Positions 1-6,191 are shown, counted from the first letter of the stretch. The stretch is 7,282 nucleotides of DNA from Gammaproteobacteria bacterium (GCA_027030565.1 JALVEU010000345.1:1-7282); one strand, 5' to 3'. The notes: a model not told the origin generated them from the sequence alone. Numbers and translations: made by a program.

Positions 1-232
1 CGATACGCCTGGGTCGAAACACCGGACCGATACGCACCACGTAACCACGCTCCTGCAACATCCGGAAGCGCTCGATCACCCAGGACTCCGAGACACCGAG
101 TGCCCGGGCGATGACGGCGAACGGCCGCGGAGAAAGTGGGAATGCACGCTGATAGGCGTCCAGCAGCTGCCGGTCCAGGCGGGAGAGCGCCGGCTCATCC
201 TCGGGACCCGGTTGTCGCGCCAGGTTCGTCAT
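1..232 (-). CDS. nirD: NirD-type siroheme decarboxylase subunit (Lrp/AsnC fold), 5' part only
   Basis: Partial gene; 77 codons are visible before the left edge. NirD/L/G/H proteins are Lrp/AsnC-like and together decarboxylate siroheme to 12,18-didecarboxysiroheme in the cytoplasm, an early step of heme d1 synthesis. The visible part begins with a short variable stretch, then LDRQLLDAYQ at about residues 18-27. Next comes the FPLSPRPFAVIARALGVSE region (about residues 29-47), typical of this family and corresponding to the winged-helix N-terminus. RMLQERGYVVRIGPVF follows. I used ATG at 232, but its only GGAG directly abuts the start. An in-frame GTG at 244 overlaps the nirF stop as GTGA and has GGATCGGA upstream, so it may be the true start. 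The gene follows nirF closely, as in other nir clusters. Whether it is NirD alone, a NirD-NirL fusion or another of the four paralogues cannot be decided from this fragment. Confidence 0.82.
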   Translation of the reverse strand, partial: MTNLARQPGPEDEPALSRLDRQLLDAYQRAFPLSPRPFAVIARALGVSESWVIERFRMLQERGYVVRIGPVFRPRRI

Positions 233-240
233 CTCCGGGT

Positions 241-1413
241 TCACAATCCGATCCGATGGGCGCGCCAGGTGAAGAAGATACCACTGGGCTTGATGGCCTC
301 CAGCGTGGCCAGCACCTTCAGGGACTCCGTGTCATAGACCGCGACCCGGTTGTCGTCCCGTGCCGACAGCCACACCGCCTCACCGCGCGGGGCGAACTCC
401 ATGTGCAGGATGGCACGCCCCGGCTCCAGGGTCTTGATCACCCGGAGGGTCTCGGCATCGATCACCTGGACCTTGCCATTGTCCGGGATGGCGAAGTTGA
501 CCCAGATCTGCCGTCCGTCCGGGCGCGCCTCCACGAAAACCGGCTGCCCGGCCACGGCGATGCGTGCCTTCTCGCGCCAGGTGTTCATGTCCACCACCAG
601 GACCTCGTGATGCCCCACCGCGGGCAGGAAGGCCTGGTCGCCCGCCACCGCCCAGCCCTCCAGATGCGGCATCTTGTAGACGGGCAGCTTCTTCTCGCCG
701 CGTCCGTAGCCATCGAGGATCCGCCGCGCACCCCGCTCCGGGTGCCAGAGATCCACCAGGGCCAGGCCGTCCTCGCCGAACAGACCGGCGATGTAATAGC
801 GCCCGTCGGGTGTGATGAGCGCGTCGTAAGGCTGTCGGCCCACGTTGCGAATGATCTGGATCTTCGGTTTTCCACCCTCGGTGAAGTCCGCAATGCGGAT
901 CTCTCCCGCATCGAACAGGCTGTAGACGAAGCGATCACCCGGGGCGTCGACCAGACCCACGACCTTGGAGCGACGACCGTCGGCCCCGATGGCCGGCAGG
1001 TCCGCCACCGGCCCCAACGTGGCCGCATCGAAGACCCGTACGCCCCCGGGCTCATAATTGGAGACGGCCACCAACCGCCCGTCCTGAGAGATGGCTCCGC
1101 CAACGCTGTTGCCCGCCTGAACGATCCGCTTGACCACGGCCCCACAGAGGAGGTCCACCTTGGTGAGCCCGCCGTCGCGCCCGAAGACGAAGGCGTAGCG
1201 CTCGTCGGGCGAGTAGACCACGGAGGCATGGGAGACGTCACCGAGCCCGGAGACACGGAACAACTGTCTGCGCGCGGTACGATCCACTACCAGGAGGCTG
1301 CCGGCGCTGCGCTCGATCACCACCCCAAGGTCACCGGTCCCCCGGACGAGACATGCACCGGCCTGGGCGGCCAGCGGACCCAAGACGAACAACAGGCCCA
1401 GCAGGCGGATCAT
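241..1413 (-). CDS. nirF: NirF, heme d1 biosynthesis protein, periplasmic beta-propeller
   Basis: 390-residue protein, the usual NirF length. NirF acts in the periplasm late in heme d1 synthesis and interacts with NirS and NirN in maturation; its exact reaction is still debated. Residues 1-18 form a signal peptide (MIRLL, a hydrophobic run, then AQA). Cys21 follows in an AGAC context, which is only a weak lipobox. The mature part resembles the d1 propeller of NirS but has no CxxCH. Recognisable NirF segments are GTGDLGVVIE (25-34), GLGDVSHAS (56-64, with His62), GRDGGLTKVDLL (78-89), GNSVGGAIS (101-109), PDGRYYIAGLFGEDG (202-216) and the C-terminal PSGIFFTWRAHRIG (376-389). The ATG at 1413 overlaps the nirC stop as ATGA, which implies translational coupling. 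The same frame stays open upstream to about 1839, but that stretch lies under nirC and is not coding for NirF. The nirD-type gene follows at once. Confidence 0.95.
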   Translation of the reverse strand: MIRLLGLLFVLGPLAAQAGACLVRGTGDLGVVIERSAGSLLVVDRTARRQLFRVSGLGDVSHASVVYSPDERYAFVFGRDGGLTKVDLLCGAVVKRIVQAGNSVGGAISQDGRLVAVSNYEPGGVRVFDAATLGPVADLPAIGADGRRSKVVGLVDAPGDRFVYSLFDAGEIRIADFTEGGKPKIQIIRNVGRQPYDALITPDGRYYIAGLFGEDGLALVDLWHPERGARRILDGYGRGEKKLPVYKMPHLEGWAVAGDQAFLPAVGHHEVLVVDMNTWREKARIAVAGQPVFVEARPDGRQIWVNFAIPDNGKVQVIDAETLRVIKTLEPGRAILHMEFAPRGEAVWLSARDDNRVAVYDTESLKVLATLEAIKPSGIFFTWRAHRIGL

Positions 1414-1730
1414 CGTTGCGGCCCCTTGCGCAGTTGCTCCACCAGCCAGCGGGCCTCGCCCTCGGTGAGCATGGGACGCCAGGGCCCCATGGCGGTGCCC
1501 GGGCGGCCATCCAGAATGGTGGCGAGCAGGGCCGCATCGGTCTTGTCCGCCAATGCCTCGGGGAGCAGCGACGGCCCCAACCCACCCTTGCGCGTCAGAC
1601 CATGGCATGCGCCGCAGTCCTGCTCCAGCAAGTTGAGCAACTCGGCCTGACGCACCGGGTCCGGCTCCGCCGCTGCGCCGCCGGCCACGAGCAGGCCCCC
1701 CGCGATCAGGCCCCGCCAGTCCCACCTCAT
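1410..1730 (-). CDS. nirC: NirC, small periplasmic cytochrome c (c55X type)
   Basis: 106-residue monoheme cytochrome c. Residues 1 to about 21 form a signal peptide (MRWDWRGLIAGG, hydrophobic run, AAA). The heme site is CGACH at residues 39-43, followed by GLGPSL. Met81 in TAMGPW is the likely sixth heme ligand, with Met87 as an alternative. NirC proteins in nir clusters are linked to heme d1 synthesis and have been reported to pass electrons to NirS in Pseudomonas aeruginosa. No nirM (cytochrome c551) is visible between nirS and nirC, so NirC may be the locally encoded donor; this is inference. I chose ATG at 1730; a TTG two codons upstream (1736) is possible, and only a weak GGATTGGA precedes the gene. 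It overlaps nirF by four bases and lies 118 bases after nirS, with a hairpin in the gap. Confidence 0.93.
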   Translation of the reverse strand: MRWDWRGLIAGGLLVAGGAAAEPDPVRQAELLNLLEQDCGACHGLTRKGGLGPSLLPEALADKTDAALLATILDGRPGTAMGPWRPMLTEGEARWLVEQLRKGPQR

Positions 1731-1800
1731 GTCCAATCCAGCCCTGGTCTCCTCGACGCAATGCTCTCGCTGGAAAGGCCGAAAGCACTGGGCCGAGGGG

Positions 1801-1828
1801 GCTGGGGCGGCCCGAGGGCCACCCCAGC
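1801..1828 (-). terminator. Long GC-rich hairpin between nirS and nirC (attenuator, terminator or mRNA stabiliser)
   Basis: Outer arms GCTGGGG (1801-1807) and CCCCAGC (1822-1828) pair perfectly. Inner arms GGCCC (1809-1813) and GGGCC (1816-1820) also pair. The single mismatch (1808/1821) becomes a U-G wobble in the minus-strand RNA. The stem is therefore about 13 pairs with a very tight loop, which in practice would open by a pair or two. It begins 20 bases after the nirS stop. No T-run follows on the minus strand, so it does not look like a strong intrinsic terminator. It more likely sets partial read-through or protects the upstream nirS message. Confidence 0.6.
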
Positions 1829-1848
1829 GACGACGCCATGAGGCACGG

Positions 1849-3468
1849 TCAATAGATGTCGCCCACTGTATTGTGGACGTTCCACTTGCCGGTCGGGGTG
1901 ATGAGGCGCTTGTCCTGGATGCGCTGTTTCACCTTGCCGGTCTTGTCGTCGATGATGACGAGCTCGCTGGGCGCGTCCTTCTTGTCCCAGATGCTCACCC
2001 AGACCTCGTCACCGGCCTTGTTGTACTCGAAGTGCACGGCACGGCCGTGGTCGGCGAGCCGCTGGCAGTGGATCCCGCCCATCGGATCCTTTTTCAGGAA
2101 GTAGCACACCGTCTGCTGGATCTTGGCGTCCTTGTTGAGGGCGTGATCGAACCAGACCTTGTCGCTCTTGGGGTGCGTCTTGGTGAACAGCGATCCCGCA
2201 CCCTTGGTTTTGATCTTGTAGAGCACCTTCCAGGCGTGTTCCGGGTGCTTCTCCGGATCCGACCCCCAGACGGTGTAGATGTCTTCACCGATGTGCGTGG
2301 ATCCAGTCACCGGTCCGTACTTGGGATCGATCCAATTAGCGCCCCGACCCGGGTGTGGCTTGGTTCCTACGTTGATAATGGCCTCCAGCTTGCCCGTCTT
2401 GGTGTCCACGACCACGGTCTTGTTGGCCATGTTCGCCGCCACCATGAAATACCGGCCCGAGGCGTCGAAGCCCCCGTCGTGCAGGAACGGAGCCGAGTCG
2501 ATCATGGTGATCTTCAGGTTGCTGAGGTCGCTGTAGTCGACCAGCCAGACCTGTCCGGTCTCCTTCACGCTCACCACCCACTCCGGCTTGAAGTGGTTGG
2601 CCACGATGGAAGCGACACGCGGTTCCGGATGGTAGGTTCCATCGGTGACCGTGTAGCCGCGGGTGCTCACCAGCTTCTTGGGCTCCAGAGTCTGACCATC
2701 CAGGATGGCGATGTGTGGCGGCCAGTAGCAACCGACGATGGCCAACTTGTCCTCGAAGCCCTTGTACTTGGAGACATCGATGGACCGGGCGTCCGAACAG
2801 GGCTTGACCTCGGCCACCACGTCCGGCTTCTTCATGTAGAGATCGATGAGTGTGGCCTTACCGTCGCGGCCGATGGCCAGGAAGTAGCGGCCCGAGGCCG
2901 AGGAGCGCAGGATGTGTACGGCATAGCCGGTGGGCACGATGCTGATGATCTTCTTGGAGTCGCCGTCGATGATGGCCACCTTGCCCGCATCACGCAGCAC
3001 CACGCCGAACATATTGTCCACATCGTAGTTGTGCTGAGGCTTCTTGGGCCGCTGCTCGGGCGGGACCAGGACCTTCCAGCTCTCGCGGATGTCCTTCAGC
3101 GAACGCTCCGGCGGCTGCGGGGGCTCCATCTGGATGTACTTGGCCATGAGCTCGGTCTCGTCCTGGCTCAGGATGCCGTCCTTACCCCAGGAGGGCATGC
3201 CGCCCGGCGTGCCGTTGTAGATGATGGCCTTCAGGGCCTCGGTACCGAACTTCTTCATGCGTTCGGGCTCAAGGCTCGGCCCCGTGGCGCCTTTGCGTAG
3301 GGTCCCGTGGCAGCCGGCGCAGCGGTCGAAGTAGACCTGCTGGGCCTTGGCGAACTCTTCGTCGCTGAGCAGCTTTTCGCCGGCCTGCACGGCTCCGGTG
3401 CCGAGTGCGGCGGCCACTGCGGCGCTCAAGGCCGCAGTGCGGATGGCGGTCGATGGGTTGCTTTTCAT
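1849..3468 (-). CDS. nirS: NirS, cytochrome cd1 nitrite reductase (NO-forming)
   Basis: 539-residue precursor of the periplasmic enzyme that reduces nitrite to NO. Residues 1-29 are a signal peptide ending VQA. The N-terminal cytochrome c domain has CAGCH at 50-54 and Met91 (GGMPSWG) as the likely axial ligand. The eight-bladed d1 domain follows, with proximal His185 (TGYAVHI) and catalytic pocket His330 (PFLHDGG) and His372 (KPHPGRG). Spacing from heme c to these residues matches P. aeruginosa NirS, whose mature numbering is His182/327/369. The end, RLITPTGKWNVHNT, is family-typical. The precursor is shorter than the P. aeruginosa protein because the mature N-terminal arm carrying its Tyr10 is absent. 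Four cysteines outside the heme site (224, 247, 455, 468) are unusual. ATG at 3468 is chosen because GGGGAGGA lies 9 bases upstream and the signal peptide starts there; the open frame to 3600 is not coding. It follows norB after 79 bases. Confidence 0.98.
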   Translation of the reverse strand: MKSNPSTAIRTAALSAAVAAALGTGAVQAGEKLLSDEEFAKAQQVYFDRCAGCHGTLRKGATGPSLEPERMKKFGTEALKAIIYNGTPGGMPSWGKDGILSQDETELMAKYIQMEPPQPPERSLKDIRESWKVLVPPEQRPKKPQHNYDVDNMFGVVLRDAGKVAIIDGDSKKIISIVPTGYAVHILRSSASGRYFLAIGRDGKATLIDLYMKKPDVVAEVKPCSDARSIDVSKYKGFEDKLAIVGCYWPPHIAILDGQTLEPKKLVSTRGYTVTDGTYHPEPRVASIVANHFKPEWVVSVKETGQVWLVDYSDLSNLKITMIDSAPFLHDGGFDASGRYFMVAANMANKTVVVDTKTGKLEAIINVGTKPHPGRGANWIDPKYGPVTGSTHIGEDIYTVWGSDPEKHPEHAWKVLYKIKTKGAGSLFTKTHPKSDKVWFDHALNKDAKIQQTVCYFLKKDPMGGIHCQRLADHGRAVHFEYNKAGDEVWVSIWDKKDAPSELVIIDDKTGKVKQRIQDKRLITPTGKWNVHNTVGDIY

Positions 3469-3513
3469 GACAGGCAGTCCTCCCCGATCTGGAGTCGTTG
3501 GCTTACGAAAGGA

Positions 3514-3537
3514 GGCCGCCGGCAGACGCCGGCGGCC
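3514..3537 (-). terminator. Perfect hairpin between norB and nirS (candidate terminator or attenuator)
   Basis: GGCCGCCGGC (3514-3523) and GCCGGCGGCC (3528-3537) are a perfect 10-base inverted repeat around a four-base loop. It starts 10 bases after the norB stop on the minus strand. The base run after the stem in that direction is TCCTTTCG, only weakly T-rich, so termination would probably be partial. Between this stem and nirS I see no FNR-type box and no convincing -35/-10 pair. nirS therefore probably depends on read-through from the norC-side promoter. Confidence 0.6.
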
Positions 3538-3547
3538 AAGGCACGGT

Positions 3548-5035
3548 TCAGGCGGTGGCGGGCGCCGCCTCGGCGCCGGCCTCCGCCTCTTCACTTTCAT
3601 GGCCCACCCGGGTGGCGGTGCGGGTCTCCCCGGCCCCGATGGCCAGCAGATCCCAGACCAGCAGCAGATAACCGGCAGCGGTCACCCAGCCGAAGATCTG
3701 ACGCCACCACATGGCCTGCTGGAACCAGGGATGGTTCTGGGCCTCGAAGTAGCCCGCCCAGGTGGAGCCGTTGATGGCCCGCTCGATGAACGACTGCTCG
3801 TAGCCGGCGATGAGCAGCGCCATGGTCATGCCGAGCACGCCGACGCTGAGCAGGGTCAGCGCCCACTTCCAGCGCCAGGCCCCCGCGATGCCCGCCCCCA
3901 TGTACACGTTGCCCCGCCACTGCTGGGCCGCCAGGTAGAAGAAGGCGATGTTGATGGTGGCATAGGCACCGAAGAAGGCCAGATGCCCGTGCGAGGGCGT
4001 CCACTGGGTACCGTGGGTGTAGAGGTTGATCTGCGGAAGCGTATGCATGAAACCCCACACGCCCGCACCCAGGAAGTTCCCGAAGGCATGGGCGATCAAC
4101 CAGGCCAGAGCGGGATGATTGGAGCTCTTCATATGGTGTTTGCCCGCGTCATAGAGCGAGTGCACCACCATGGCCACCAGCGGGATCGGCTCCAGGGCGG
4201 AGAAGAAACCGCCGATCTCGAACCAGTAGTCCGGCGTGCCGATCCAGAAATAGTGGTGTCCGAGGCCCAGGATGCCCGAGCCGAACATGAGCGCCACCTC
4301 GATGTACAGCCAGGTCTGCACGATCCGGCGGCTCACACCCAGGGTCTTCATGAGCCCCCAGGCCATGATGGCGCCCACCAGCACCTCCCAGGTGGCCTCC
4401 ACCCACAGGTGGATCACCCACCACCACCAGTACTGGTCGATGGAGATGTTGGGGGTGAAGAACATCCCGGCCAGATACAGACCGGCCAGGGCGAACAGGT
4501 CCAGCACGATGACTCCGCCGATGCCCGTGAAGCGGCCCTTGATGAATGTGGCCAGCACGTTGAAATAGAACACGAGTACGACCACGACGATGCCGATATC
4601 GGCCCAGCGAGGCGCCTCGATGTACTCGCGACCTTCGTTGATGAACCAGATGGTCTTGATGTCGCCCGGTCCATACTGGACGAACAGATACACCAGGACC
4701 ACTACGGTCACCGCCAGGGTCAGCACCCAGAAGGCGATCTCGCCGAGTTTGAGCCCCACCACTGGGTGCTGGGCCTCGTCCTCCATGAGCCAATAGACGC
4801 TACCCAGGAACCCGTAGAGCATCCACACCACCATGGCGTTGATGTGGACCATGCGGTTGACGTTGAAGTCCAGGACCCCGTAGAGGAAGTCCGGCTTGAG
4901 ATACTGCAACCCGGCCAGCAGGCCGAAGAGGATCTGGGCGCCGAACAGGACCAGCGCCACGGTGAAGTACTTGACGGCGAGGCGCTGACCGCCGGTCAGA
5001 TTACTGGAATCGAGAACGCCGACTCGGGTCATCAT
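3548..5035 (-). CDS. norB: NorB, cytochrome c-dependent nitric oxide reductase catalytic subunit
   Basis: 495-residue integral membrane protein of the heme-copper oxidase superfamily with about 12 helices. It reduces 2 NO to N2O using electrons from NorC. All key residues of the cNOR active site are visible: His64 and His351 for low-spin heme b, His349 for heme b3, and His209, His260, His261 and Glu213 for the non-heme iron FeB. Glu282 (LEPIP) is also present. Glu137 and Glu140 in GREYIE match the conserved glutamates near the calcium and propionate region. It lacks the N-terminal extension of quinol-type qNOR, and norC is adjacent, so cNOR is secure. The last about 18 residues form an Ala/Glu-rich tail beyond the usual end. 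ATG at 5035 overlaps the norC stop (ATGA). A second ATG at 5032 has better spacing from GGAGG and would differ by one residue. norQ and norD do not follow; nirS does. Confidence 0.97.
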   Translation of the reverse strand: MMTRVGVLDSSNLTGGQRLAVKYFTVALVLFGAQILFGLLAGLQYLKPDFLYGVLDFNVNRMVHINAMVVWMLYGFLGSVYWLMEDEAQHPVVGLKLGEIAFWVLTLAVTVVVLVYLFVQYGPGDIKTIWFINEGREYIEAPRWADIGIVVVVLVFYFNVLATFIKGRFTGIGGVIVLDLFALAGLYLAGMFFTPNISIDQYWWWWVIHLWVEATWEVLVGAIMAWGLMKTLGVSRRIVQTWLYIEVALMFGSGILGLGHHYFWIGTPDYWFEIGGFFSALEPIPLVAMVVHSLYDAGKHHMKSSNHPALAWLIAHAFGNFLGAGVWGFMHTLPQINLYTHGTQWTPSHGHLAFFGAYATINIAFFYLAAQQWRGNVYMGAGIAGAWRWKWALTLLSVGVLGMTMALLIAGYEQSFIERAINGSTWAGYFEAQNHPWFQQAMWWRQIFGWVTAAGYLLLVWDLLAIGAGETRTATRVGHESEEAEAGAEAAPATA

Positions 5036-5631
5036 TCACCTCCCTGCGGAATGGGCTTGAAGTTGTAGGGGAATCCGTTGGTGTCGATGGCCGACATCCA
5101 CTTCAGGTAGGCGACGACGGCCTTGGCCTCGTCCTCGGTGAGCTTCAGGTTGGGCATCTTGCGTCCCGAGCCGAACGTGCGCGCGTTGTTGGTCGGGTCC
5201 ATGAGGAACTGCACCATGAGCTGCTCGCGGATGGTGGCCGCTCCCCAGGCGGGATCGAGCCAGGCCTTGGTCAGGTCCGGAGCGAAGTAGGCCCCGTTGC
5301 CGAGCAGCGTGTGGCAGTTCATGCAATTGCGCCCTTGGATAACGAGCTTGCCCTTGCGCACCAGGGCCGCGGCTTCCTCCTCGGTGAGCTTCTTGCCGAA
5401 CAGGGGCTCCTCGGGCCCGATCTTGGGCACCTGGTAACCACGTTCGTCGTCTGCGACGTAACTGATGCGCTGGTTGATGACGCTGTAGTCCGGCACCCGT
5501 ACCGAGCCGGCCATGATCTGCTTCATGGTGTCGAACGTGAGCCAGATCAGGATCACGAAACTCAGGGCGGTGACGAAGACGGCCGTCTTGGCCCAGAAGC
5601 CTTCGCGCGCCCACCAGGGTATGGCTTGCAT
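5032..5631 (-). CDS. norC: NorC, membrane-anchored cytochrome c subunit of nitric oxide reductase
   Basis: 199-residue subunit that takes electrons from periplasmic donors and passes them to heme b of NorB. A single N-terminal helix (about residues 14-33) anchors it to the membrane. The periplasmic cytochrome domain has CMNCH at 103-107, then LLGNGAYFAPDL (109-120). In known structures the corresponding GAYF region contributes to the NorB/NorC interface and calcium site. Met159 (KMPNLKLT) is the probable heme ligand, and the C-terminal MSAIDTNGFP is family-typical. Classical NorC is about 146-150 residues; here roughly 40 extra residues sit between the helix and the heme domain (about 36-85). 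The ATG at 5631 is supported by AGGAGG seven bases upstream. An open frame to 5745 has no signal of its own and overlaps the preceding gene. It couples to norB by a four-base overlap. Confidence 0.96.
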   Translation of the reverse strand: MQAIPWWAREGFWAKTAVFVTALSFVILIWLTFDTMKQIMAGSVRVPDYSVINQRISYVADDERGYQVPKIGPEEPLFGKKLTEEEAAALVRKGKLVIQGRNCMNCHTLLGNGAYFAPDLTKAWLDPAWGAATIREQLMVQFLMDPTNNARTFGSGRKMPNLKLTEDEAKAVVAYLKWMSAIDTNGFPYNFKPIPQGGE

Positions 5632-5671
5632 TGGGACCCCTCCTGTCGAGAATTTTGGAATTGGTTCGGAC

Positions 5672-6031
5672 CTATCGCTGTGCAGGGTGTACCGGAGAGG
5701 CGCGGCCCTGCCCGGCTGCGGCCTCTTCGTCTTCCATACCGGCATGCGTCCCCTGACAGAGGTGCCAGATGGCGTGCGGAGCCACCAGGTATCCCACCAG
5801 CATGGCCACCACCAGCCAGGTCCACAGGCCCGTCAGGTGGGTGGCATCGGCCAGGGTGAGTACGGCCGCCACCAGGCCCGCATAGGCAGCGTAGCCCCAC
5901 CACACGAGCCGCGGACGGTTGTGCAGGCGCCCCCATGCGAAGAGCATGGCGTACAGCGCGCCGAACAGGATGACCATGGCGGCGGAGAAGAAGGTGATGA
6001 AGAAATCCTGGAGCTCTACCGGTTGCAGCAT
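5672..6031 (-). CDS. Unrecognised small three-helix membrane protein leading the nor-nir operon
   Basis: 119-residue protein that I do not recognise. It has three hydrophobic segments at about residues 9-32, 43-62 and 69-88, then a short polar, Glu/Ala-rich tail. Histidines at 37, 65, 86, 90 and 96 and Cys92 cluster near helix ends, notably PHAIWHLCQGTH (85-96), so heme or metal contact is conceivable but unproven. It is not NorF (usually about 80 residues with two helices) by size, nor an evident NorE (subunit III-like, larger). I chose ATG at 6031 because GGAGGA lies 10 bases upstream, as for nirS. ATG at 6049 would add six residues but has no ribosome-binding site. It is the first gene after the FNR-type promoter and is 40 bases from norC, so a role in assembling or tuning NO reductase is the simplest inference. 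Real coding status is likely from its membrane-protein pattern and placement. Confidence 0.75.
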   Translation of the reverse strand: MLQPVELQDFFITFFSAAMVILFGALYAMLFAWGRLHNRPRLVWWGYAAYAGLVAAVLTLADATHLTGLWTWLVVAMLVGYLVAPHAIWHLCQGTHAGMEDEEAAAGQGRASPVHPAQR

Positions 6032-6094
6032 GCCGTCGCAGTCCTCCATGATCGAAGTTTGCACGCGCGGTTGAAGACGGCTCGCACGCCACCC

Positions 6095-6113
6095 GCGGCG
6101 GGCCGGCCGCCGC
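6095..6113 (-). promoter_or_regulatory. GC-only hairpin in the 5' leader of the nor-nir operon
   Basis: GCGGCGG (6095-6101) and CCGCCGC (6107-6113) form a perfect seven-pair stem with a five-base loop. It lies inside the roughly 128-base untranslated leader expected between the FNR-dependent start and the first gene. No T-run follows, so it is not a terminator; it could stabilise the message. In a GC-rich genome such a stem can also arise by chance. Confidence 0.35.
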
Positions 6114-6166
6114 AAGTTCCGACAGTTTCCGTACTAAGCCCTCGGAGGGGCCTTGATCTCGGTCAT

Positions 6167-6172
6167 GGTTTA
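6167..6172 (-). promoter_or_regulatory. Candidate -10 element of the nor-nir operon promoter
   Basis: On the minus strand TAAACC occupies 6172-6167. Transcription would start near 6160-6159, which puts the FNR-type palindrome (centre 6200.5) at about -41, the class II activator position. The match to TATAAT is only three of six, as is common for activator-dependent promoters. The geometry rather than the hexamer is the main support. Confidence 0.45.
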
Positions 6173-6191
6173 CCTGGAACCCCTGATGCGA

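Noticed and set aside
136..1650. 504-codon open frame on the plus strand
   Set aside because: It lies antisense to nirF and nirC, whose identities are clear. Its translation is Arg/His/Asp/Gly-rich and low in structure, as expected of antisense frames in GC-rich DNA.
1414..1839. Upstream extension of the nirF frame
   Set aside because: It overlaps nirC in another frame. NirF with a proper signal peptide starts at 1413.
1729..3300. 523-codon plus-strand open frame
   Set aside because: Antisense of nirS; no recognisable motif and no ribosome-binding site. The opposite strand encodes an unmistakable NirS.
3469..3600. Upstream extension of the nirS frame
   Set aside because: Arg/Pro-rich, covers the intergenic hairpin and the end of norB. 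A strong ribosome-binding site and signal peptide fix the start at 3468.
3347..5068. 573-codon plus-strand open frame
   Set aside because: Antisense of norB. It is rich in His, Asp, Gln and Glu because it mirrors membrane-helix codons of NorB.
5632..5745. Upstream extension of the norC frame
   Set aside because: It overlaps the end of the preceding gene and lacks family resemblance. AGGAGG sits at the right distance from 5631.
6032..6115. Longer start (TTG at 6115 or ATG at 6049) for the small membrane protein
   Set aside because: The extension is Arg-rich, overlaps the leader hairpin, and neither codon has a ribosome-binding site, unlike 6031.
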